Source of the DNA: an uncultured Actinomycetes bacterium
GTDB taxonomy: Bacteria; Actinomycetota; Actinomycetes; Nanopelagicales; Nanopelagicaceae
DNA length: 6,300 nucleotides
Direction: 5' to 3'
Assembly: GCA_903932695.1 (NCBI GenBank)
Contig: CAIZGZ010000212.1
Location: 1-6,300, forward strand
The translations under genes were made by a program, and so were the position numbers. The first letter of the stretch is position 1. The number at the start of each line of letters is the position of its first letter. Positions 1 to 4,992 of the stretch are shown piece after piece. Under the pieces are notes generated by a model that was given only the letters and a program-made list of their open reading frames with translations, searched no databases and was not told the origin of the DNA.

Positions 1-760
1 GAAATGCTTCACCTGAGCGAATCTCTTCCTTGATCGCTTCAATCTTCGCGCAGAAATCGGCGCTTGAAGTATTTCTAGAGTAGATCGGAGTCGTTTTTTC
101 GATCGGAGAACTCAGAGCTAAGTGAGATGGCTCCCTCAAAAGCGCTTCCATTGCATCTAGTCGCGCAGTGGCATCTACGTAAGCCTCATCGACGCGATCA
201 GAACTACCATCCCAATTAATTGCATTGGCGATCAAAATCAAAGCACCCTCATAGTGGTCGAAGACCGCGAGATCTGAGGTAAGCATAAAGGCGATCTCCG
301 GCAGATCGAGATCTGCCTTCGCCAAAGCTGGAATCTTCTCCAATCGGCGAACAATCTCGTAACTTGCATACCCGACCAGGCCGCCAGTCAGCGGTGGTAG
401 CCCAGCGATCTGTGGCGACTTTAAATGGCGAGATGCAATCTTGAGTGCTTCGAGTGGATCAATACCGACAGGGGCGCCTTCCGGTGTAGTGCCAAGCCAG
501 AGCGCGCGACCATCCTTCTCCGTCAGTGTCGCTTGGGAATGAACTCCAATAAATGAGTACCGAGACCAGGTTCCGCCATGTTCGGCCGATTCCAAGAGAA
601 ATGTTCGACTCTTTGTGCCGACTAACTTTTGATAGAGCGATAGCGGCGTATGGCTATCTGCGAGGTACTTACGTGCAACCGGAATGACGTTGTAGCTCTG
701 CGCATAGTGCCTGAACTCCTCAAGCGTCATCTCATTCTTGCTGGATGAGCTATTACTCAT
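1..760 (-). CDS. trpE: Anthranilate synthase component I (5' part; runs off the left edge)
   Basis: This is the large subunit of anthranilate synthase, which makes anthranilate from chorismate as the first committed step of tryptophan synthesis; it works with a glutaminase subunit (TrpG) not seen here. The reading frame is open from the ATG at 760 to the window edge, giving 253 codons that cover the N-terminal domain. Visible marks are NVIPVARKYLAD (about residues 24-35), the FLLESAE stretch (54-60) that in this family forms part of the tryptophan feedback site, SRYSFIG (66-72) and GGLVGYASYE (126-135). The sequence stops at GEAF, just as the chorismate-binding catalytic domain begins, so the active site cannot be judged. 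The ATG overlaps the last 8 bases of hisI. A second in-frame ATG at 730 (MTLEEF) aligns better with related N-termini as I remember them and is a possible alternative start. The LLES motif and full N-terminal pattern favour TrpE over PabB. Confidence 0.93.
   Translation of the reverse strand, partial: MSNSSSSKNEMTLEEFRHYAQSYNVIPVARKYLADSHTPLSLYQKLVGTKSRTFLLESAEHGGTWSRYSFIGVHSQATLTEKDGRALWLGTTPEGAPVGIDPLEALKIASRHLKSPQIAGLPPLTGGLVGYASYEIVRRLEKIPALAKADLDLPEIAFMLTSDLAVFDHYEGALILIANAINWDGSSDRVDEAYVDATARLDAMEALLREPSHLALSSPIEKTTPIYSRNTSSADFCAKIEAIKEEIRSGEAF
753..760 (-). promoter_or_regulatory. Eight-base overlap between hisI and trpE
   Basis: On the minus strand ATGAGTAA contains the trpE ATG and, in another frame, the hisI TAA. 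The overlap places trpE in the same transcript as the his genes and suggests translational coupling. A weak GTGAG lies seven bases before the ATG. If trpE instead starts at the ATG at 730, the overlap would not be used. Confidence 0.6.
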
Positions 761-1085
761 GGGCAAGCTCACGATAGAAACACGAACGCTCCCCTGTGTG
801 GCAGGCCACACCGCTCTGCTTCACCTTCACCAAGATCGCATCACCATCACAGTCGTAGTGAGCGCTTACTAATTCTTGAGTGTGCCCTGAGGTCAACCCT
901 TTGACCCACAACTCGCCCCGACTTCGACTCCAGTAAGTAACGGCTCCACTCGACAGTGTGGCCGAGAGGGCTGCCTCGTTCATCCAGGCCAACATCAGCA
1001 CTTCACCGCTCTGCCAATCTTGAGCGATGGCAGCGACTAGTTCACCACGCTCGAAGATAGCGGCGAGCTCGGTTGGAATCTCCAT
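753..1085 (-). CDS. hisI: Phosphoribosyl-AMP cyclohydrolase (monofunctional HisI)
   Basis: This enzyme opens the adenine ring of PR-AMP to give ProFAR, the third step of histidine synthesis in the cytoplasm. From the ATG at 1085 the protein has 110 residues, the usual length for the cyclohydrolase alone. Family marks are LAWMN (32-36), YWSRSRGELWVKG (51-63), TSGHTQ (65-70), the acidic cluster DCDGD (78-82) that binds magnesium in this family, and cysteines at 79, 95 and 102, with ACHTGERSCF (94-103), that fit the zinc site. No PR-ATP pyrophosphohydrolase (HisE) domain follows, so hisE must be elsewhere. The start is uncertain: TTG at 1103 and GTG at 1100 are in frame and closer to the hisF stop (6 and 9 bases away), but would add a short tail. 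None of the three has a clear ribosome binding site. The gene follows hisF and its end overlaps trpE. Confidence 0.93.
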   Translation of the reverse strand: MEIPTELAAIFERGELVAAIAQDWQSGEVLMLAWMNEAALSATLSSGAVTYWSRSRGELWVKGLTSGHTQELVSAHYDCDGDAILVKVKQSGVACHTGERSCFYRELAHE

Positions 1086-1109
1086 CAGACTATTCTGCAC
1101 CAAGGAGGG

Positions 1110-1886
1110 CTAGCGCCGTACCGAATATCCGCGGCTCGCTAAGTGATCTTTGACCGCTTCAATCGTGAACGTTCCGTAATGGAAGACGCTCGCCGCGAGC
1201 AGCGCATCTGCGCCAGCATCCAGTGCCGCGCCAAAATCTTCCAAGCTGCCTGCACCACCACTGGCGATCAAGGGAACCGAGCTGACTGCTCGAACCGCCT
1301 GAAGCATCTCGATGTCGTATCCCGAACGAGTGCCATCTGCATCCATTGAGTTCAGCAAGATTTCACCCACGCCACGCGTTATCCCTTCCTCAACCCATGC
1401 CAACGCATCGATACCAGTCTCGGTCCGCCCGCCATGAGTGGTGACGACGTAACCAGAAGGGCTATCGCCTCGTTTTGCATCGACCGAAAGCACGAGCACT
1501 TGATTGCCAAAGCGATCCGCAATCTCATTCATCAATTCTGGGCGGTTGATGGCTGCAGTGTTGACGCTGACCTTGTCCGCGCCGGCTCGTAAGAGTCGGT
1601 CGACATCTGCGATCTCGCGAATTCCACCACCCACGGTCAGCGGAATAAATACCTGTTCGGCGGTGCGCGCCAAAATCTCGAGGGTTGTAGAACGCTCCTC
1701 TACCGACGCTGAGATATCGAGAAAGGTAAGTTCATCAGCTCCAGCCTCGCCGTAGTGTTTGGCTAGTTCTACCGGGTCACCAGCATCCTTCAAATCTTGA
1801 AAATTTGTTCCTTTGACAACTCGACCACCTGCAACATCAAGACAGGGAATGATGCGCTTGGACAATGGCGAGATGAATGAGGACAT
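1110..1886 (-). CDS. hisF: Imidazole glycerol phosphate synthase, cyclase subunit HisF
   Basis: HisF uses ammonia supplied by HisH to turn PRFAR into imidazole glycerol phosphate and AICAR, joining histidine and purine metabolism. The protein has 258 residues, normal for the family, and a single (beta-alpha)8 barrel. The two catalytic aspartates are seen in PCLDVAGG (D17, matching D11 of the Thermotoga enzyme) and LSVDAKRGD (D136, matching D130). Phosphate-binding stretches are TVGGGI (84-89) and ASGGAGSL (208-215), with LNSMDADGT (178-186) between them. The two halves of the barrel resemble each other and HisA, as expected from the known ancestry of these enzymes. The ATG at 1886 lies 3 bases after the hisA stop, with a modest GGCGAG upstream, so translation is probably coupled to hisA. 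No key residue is missing. Confidence 0.97.
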   Translation of the reverse strand: MSSFISPLSKRIIPCLDVAGGRVVKGTNFQDLKDAGDPVELAKHYGEAGADELTFLDISASVEERSTTLEILARTAEQVFIPLTVGGGIREIADVDRLLRAGADKVSVNTAAINRPELMNEIADRFGNQVLVLSVDAKRGDSPSGYVVTTHGGRTETGIDALAWVEEGITRGVGEILLNSMDADGTRSGYDIEMLQAVRAVSSVPLIASGGAGSLEDFGAALDAGADALLAASVFHYGTFTIEAVKDHLASRGYSVRR

Positions 1887-1889
1887 CTT

Positions 1890-2633
1890 CTACTCGCCGC
1901 TCACTCGTAGCGCTTCTTGTAATGTGAATGCTCCGGCATAGAGCGCCTTGCCGACAATGGCACCCTCGACACCGATGCTGGTCAACGAACGAATCGCCGC
2001 TAGATCAGCCAGGCTTGAGACCCCACCACTTGCAACGACCGGCTTCTTGGTCGCGGCGCAGACTTCGCGCAAGAGTTCAAGATTGGGTCCAGCAAGAGTT
2101 CCATCCTTGGCTACATCCGTCACGATGTAACGGGCGCAGCCATCTCGATCAAGTCGCTCAATCGTTTCAAAGAGATCTCCGCCCTCTTTGGTCCACCCGC
2201 GAGCGGCCAAAGTGTGACCCCTCACATCAAGACCCACTGCGATGCGATCACCAAATTCGGAGATAACCTTTGCGGTCCACTCTGGATCTTCAAGAGCTGC
2301 AGTACCTAAATTCACGCGTGCACATCCAGTTGCTAACGCTCGACGGAGTGATTCGTCGTTGCGAATCCCACCCGAGAGTTCAACGTTAATATCCACGCTG
2401 CGAATTACTTCTTCAATTAACTCTGCATTCGAACCAATTCCAAACGCGGCATCGAGATCGACAAGATGAATCCATTGCGCTCCAGCGTGAACAAACTCTT
2501 CTGCTACCTCACGAGGCATTCCGTATTGGCTCTCCGCTGCGAGTTCGCCTTGAACCAATCTCACAGCGCGTCCACCTTTGACATCAATTGCTGGGAGCAG
2601 TTCTAGCGCAGTGAGTGATGATGGAGTGGTCAT
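1890..2633 (-). CDS. priA: Phosphoribosyl isomerase HisA, PriA type (probably bifunctional HisA/TrpF)
   Basis: This is a (beta-alpha)8-barrel isomerase that converts ProFAR to PRFAR in histidine synthesis. The sequence resembles actinobacterial PriA, which also does the TrpF reaction (PRA to CdRP) in tryptophan synthesis. With the ATG at 2633 it has 247 residues. Visible marks are LLPAIDVKGGRAVRLVQG (D17 as catalytic base and R25), HLVDLDAAFG (56-65), ELSGGIRNDES (85-95), CARVNLGTAALE (104-115), GLDV (134-137), the PriA loop RGW (R145, W147, matching R143 and W145 in the tuberculosis enzyme), VTDVAKDGT (D177, matching D175) and ASGGVSSL (201-208). An earlier in-frame TTG at 2648 would add five residues, but the ATG at 2633 forms an ATGA overlap with the hisH stop and is the better start. 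Dual activity is inferred from motifs, not shown. The hisF gene follows after 3 bases. Confidence 0.93.
   Translation of the reverse strand: MTTPSSLTALELLPAIDVKGGRAVRLVQGELAAESQYGMPREVAEEFVHAGAQWIHLVDLDAAFGIGSNAELIEEVIRSVDINVELSGGIRNDESLRRALATGCARVNLGTAALEDPEWTAKVISEFGDRIAVGLDVRGHTLAARGWTKEGGDLFETIERLDRDGCARYIVTDVAKDGTLAGPNLELLREVCAATKKPVVASGGVSSLADLAAIRSLTSIGVEGAIVGKALYAGAFTLQEALRVSGE
2630..2633 (-). promoter_or_regulatory. ATGA stop-start overlap between hisH and hisA
   Basis: On the minus strand ATGA contains the ATG of hisA (2633-2631) and the TGA of hisH (2632-2630). Such overlaps usually mean translational coupling by ribosomes that end and restart. No good Shine-Dalgarno sequence precedes the ATG, which fits restart rather than new loading. 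This also decides the hisA start against the TTG at 2648. Confidence 0.7.
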
Positions 2634-3226
2634 AGCGTCTGTGCCCAATTCTTGATTAATCGCGCGCCATTCGCGCTACTTTTCTCTGGATGAAACTGTG
2701 TTGCACTGATCGGTCCACGTTCGATCGCCGCGATAAATGGTTCGCCATACTCGCTCCACGACGTTATTGAATCGGATGGTGCCACTTTTGCGGCATATGA
2801 GTGGACGAAGTAGAACGATGCGCCATCTAAACCTTCAAGGAGCCGACTACCAGCACCCGCTCGAACTGTATTCCAACCCATGTGAGGCAAGACCGGTGCG
2901 CGAAGTCGCGATACCTCTCCGGCAAAGAGGCCGACGCCCGCGCTCCCAACTTTCTCGCTTCCGGATTCGAAGAGGATCTGTGCGCCAACGCAGATACCCA
3001 GTAACGGTTTATTCACCGCTACCCGAGCCTCAATAATCTCCTCACCGTGCACCGCGCGAAGTTGCTCCATGCAGGCTGCATACGCGCCGACACCGGGAAC
3101 AACCAGCCCATCACTCGCGAAACAGATTTTTGGATCAGAGGTGATCACTACTTCGTGCCCGGTCAGTTCAAAGGCGCGCTCGGCCGACCTCAGGTTGCCT
3201 GAGCCGTAATCCAAGATTGCGATCAA
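2630..3226 (-). CDS. hisH: Imidazole glycerol phosphate synthase, glutamine amidotransferase subunit HisH
   Basis: HisH is the class I glutaminase partner of HisF: it releases ammonia from glutamine and passes it through the HisF barrel. The 198 residues match the family length. The start of the domain, IAILDYGSGNLRS (2-14), is typical. The catalytic triad is present: C79 in LLGICVGAQ (75-83), H179 and E181 in TQFHPEKS (176-183). PGVGAY (44-49), HMGWN (115-119) and FVHSY (140-144) are also conserved family elements. The nucleophile elbow reads GICVGAQ where many members have GICLGMQ, a mild substitution that leaves the cysteine intact. The start is a TTG at 3226 that overlaps the hisB stop as TTGA, with an AAAGGG six bases upstream. 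The end overlaps hisA as ATGA. The gene is not followed directly by hisF; hisA lies between the two partners, as is common in his operons. Confidence 0.96.
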   Translation of the reverse strand: MIAILDYGSGNLRSAERAFELTGHEVVITSDPKICFASDGLVVPGVGAYAACMEQLRAVHGEEIIEARVAVNKPLLGICVGAQILFESGSEKVGSAGVGLFAGEVSRLRAPVLPHMGWNTVRAGAGSRLLEGLDGASFYFVHSYAAKVAPSDSITSWSEYGEPFIAAIERGPISATQFHPEKSSANGARLIKNWAQTL

Positions 3227-3816
3227 AGAACGCCCTTTGTGGAAGGTACGCCACTAACACGGCCGTCGAGCGCCACTGCGTCACGAAGCGCACGCGCAAC
3301 AGCTTTGAACTGTGCCTCAAAGACATGGTGAGCATTTCTACCTTCAAGAACTCTGACATGCAGCGCGATTCGAGCCTCCGCCACGATCGATTCCCAGATG
3401 TGGCGACCTAAAGTGGTGTCAAAAGTTCCGATGAGTTCAACAATCTCTGGTTGACGGTGAACCAGATATGGGCGACCCGAGAGATCCACCGCGGCTTGAA
3501 CAAGGACTTCATCGAGCGGAACCATCGCATCACCAAAGCGACGAATACCCGCCTTATCCCCCAGCGCCTCTCGCAGTGCTTGACCGAAGGCAAGAGAAGT
3601 ATCTTCGACGGTGTGGTGCGAGTCGACCTCAACATCTCCTGTGGTCTTAATGGTGAGATCAAAACCGGCATGCTTACCGAGCTGAGACATCATGTGCTCA
3701 AAGAACGGTACGCCTGTGGCGATATCAATGACGCCACTTCCGTCAAGATTAATCTGCACAAAGACAGATGACTCTTTGGTGGTGCGCTCTACGGTTGCGA
3801 TGCGAGGTGCGGTCAT
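3223..3816 (-). CDS. hisB: Imidazoleglycerol-phosphate dehydratase (monofunctional HisB)
   Basis: HisB removes water from imidazole glycerol phosphate to give imidazole acetol phosphate. It is a manganese enzyme that in this family assembles into 24-mers. The 197 residues correspond to the dehydratase alone; no HAD-type histidinol-phosphate phosphatase domain as in the enterobacterial fusion is present. Metal-binding motifs occur twice, as expected from the internal duplication: FFEHM (38-42) with DSHHTVEDT (65-73), and NAHHVFEAQFKA (161-172). The C-terminus ends in the conserved STKGVL (192-197). The ATG at 3816 lies 30 bases after the hisC stop, the longest spacing in the operon, with only a weak GAG-containing site before it. 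The stop codon overlaps the hisH start. All motifs are intact, so I expect a working enzyme. Confidence 0.97.
   Translation of the reverse strand: MTAPRIATVERTTKESSVFVQINLDGSGVIDIATGVPFFEHMMSQLGKHAGFDLTIKTTGDVEVDSHHTVEDTSLAFGQALREALGDKAGIRRFGDAMVPLDEVLVQAAVDLSGRPYLVHRQPEIVELIGTFDTTLGRHIWESIVAEARIALHVRVLEGRNAHHVFEAQFKAVARALRDAVALDGRVSGVPSTKGVL
3233..3238 (-). promoter_or_regulatory. Ribosome binding site supporting the TTG start of hisH
   Basis: The minus strand reads AAAGGG, six bases before the TTG at 3226, inside the final hisB codons. The site matters because the start codon is a rare one: together with the TTGA overlap with the hisB stop and the immediately following IAILDYG motif, it supports TTG as the true hisH start. 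Confidence 0.6.
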
Positions 3817-3846
3817 AATCTGCTCGATTCAGTCTCTCTGACGTTA
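3817..3846 (-). other. Spacer between hisC and hisB, the only non-trivial gap
   Basis: These 30 bases are the longest stretch outside genes if hisI starts at 1085 or earlier. They begin with a second in-frame TAA after the hisC stop and contain TCAG-AGAGA-CTGA, a possible four-base-pair hairpin that is too weak to call a terminator. No U-run follows. I see no promoter pattern that I would trust. Confidence 0.5.
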
Positions 3847-4992
3847 TTAGATGTTCGGTTGTGAAGCTTCTATAGCTGCCAACTCTCGCAACGCTGCGAT
3901 AAATCTATCGTTCTCTTCTGGTTTTCCGACGGTTACGCGAAGGAAACCACGAAGGCCATTATCTCGGATCAGGACACCGCGATCGAGGAAGAACTGCCAA
4001 GCGGTATTGCTATCGGTCGCAAATCCGCGGAAGAGGATGAAGTTTGCGGCAGAAGGGGTCGAGATCATGCCGAGTGAGGAGATTTCGGCTTCGATTCGGC
4101 TTCGTTCAGCGATCAGCGTTTGGATCTCTCCTTGGAGCAGACCGTGGAAATCTAGCGCCACCTCTGCCGCTGACTGAGTCAGTGAGCTCAAGTGATACGG
4201 AAGCCTGGTGATCAACGCAGCCTTCACGATGGCGGGATGGCCCACCAAATAACCCAACCTCGCACCAGCAAAGGCAAAGGCCTTGCTCATCGTGCGCACA
4301 ACAACGACATGTGGATATTGCTCAATGAGGGCGATCGCCGATTTCTCGCTCGAAAATTCGGCATAGGCCTCATCCACGATGAGAAGTGCATCGACTCGGC
4401 CGGCTGCTTCTGCAAGCTCTTCAATCTCCTCAAAGCGCATGGCATTTCCAGATGGATTATTCGGCGTCGTCAGCACAATAATCCTGGGTGATTTCTCTTT
4501 AATCAGAGCTTTAGCCACCGGAACATTGATCGCGAAGTTTTCGTCACGGGTGCCAGCAAACCATGGAGTGCGCGTGAGTTGAGCGATCAATGGATGGACC
4601 GAATACGAAGGAGTGAAACCGAGCGCCAAGTGGGTAGCGCCACCACAGGCCAAGAAGAGTGTCTGCAGAATTTCATTTGAACCATTGGCGGCCCAAATAT
4701 TCTCTTCCGTGACCTCTACTTCTGTCGTTGTAGAGATGTATTGCGCCAACTTTGATCGAAGTACAGTCGCGTCGCGATCTGGATATCGATTGAGATCCTT
4801 GGCAACTTCATGAATCCGAGTAGTGATGGCTTCGACAACTTCTGTCGGAAGCGAATATGGATTCTCGTTTGTATTGAGCGCAATCACATCGTTGATTTGA
4901 GGGGCGCCATAAGGAGAGATGCCTCGTAGATCACTGCGGAGTGGAAGCCATAATGGCCAGACTGCACCAGAACCTGAACCTCGTACTGCCAT
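3847..4992 (-). CDS. hisC: Histidinol-phosphate aminotransferase HisC
   Basis: HisC is a PLP-dependent fold type I aminotransferase that moves the amino group of glutamate to imidazole acetol phosphate, giving histidinol phosphate. The 381 residues show LNTNENP (39-45), RYPDRDA (69-75), AANGSNEIL (101-109), PNNPSGN (177-183, with N179), VDEAYAEF (206-213, with D207), the PLP-lysine motif RTMSKAFAFAGARLGY (233-248, K237, R245) and a substrate-binding arginine in LRVTVG (R352). These closely resemble mycobacterial HisC1 as I remember it. The first 16 or so residues are glycine-rich and then hydrophobic (two tryptophans); they lie before the conserved LRSDLRG and look like a short lineage-specific tail. 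The ATG at 4992 directly follows the hisD stop (TAGATG) and has a strong AGGGGAG site, so the start is well supported. Two stop codons in tandem (TAA TAA) end the gene. Confidence 0.97.
   Translation of the reverse strand: MAVRGSGSGAVWPLWLPLRSDLRGISPYGAPQINDVIALNTNENPYSLPTEVVEAITTRIHEVAKDLNRYPDRDATVLRSKLAQYISTTTEVEVTEENIWAANGSNEILQTLFLACGGATHLALGFTPSYSVHPLIAQLTRTPWFAGTRDENFAINVPVAKALIKEKSPRIIVLTTPNNPSGNAMRFEEIEELAEAAGRVDALLIVDEAYAEFSSEKSAIALIEQYPHVVVVRTMSKAFAFAGARLGYLVGHPAIVKAALITRLPYHLSSLTQSAAEVALDFHGLLQGEIQTLIAERSRIEAEISSLGMISTPSAANFILFRGFATDSNTAWQFFLDRGVLIRDNGLRGFLRVTVGKPEENDRFIAALRELAAIEASQPNI

Noticed and set aside
80..110. Direct repeat GATCGGAG with a T-run between the copies
   Set aside because: It lies inside trpE and is explained by similar codons in a variable linker; two short copies do not make a regulatory repeat, and the T-run has no stem before it.
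1928..2266. Plus-strand open frame of 112 codons opposite hisA
   Set aside because: Rich in Arg, Pro, Ser and His as is typical for shadows of coding sequence; entirely antisense to conserved PriA motifs.
2634..2648. Longer hisA start at TTG 2648
   Set aside because: It would lengthen the overlap with hisH to 19 bases and add five unconserved residues, whereas the ATG at 2633 gives a classic ATGA junction.
3408..3671. Minus-strand open frame of 87 codons inside hisB in another frame
   Set aside because: It overlaps the HHTVED region of hisB in a shifted frame; the hisB frame is intact, so this is not a frameshift or a second gene.
3451..3771. Plus-strand open frame of 106 codons opposite hisB
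   Set aside because: Antisense to the conserved dehydratase core, with no known motif and no separate ribosome binding site that I can support.
3817..3846. Possible terminator or promoter in the hisC-hisB spacer
   Set aside because: The best hairpin has four base pairs with a five-base loop and no U-run, and no -10/-35 pair stands out; it is too weak to call.
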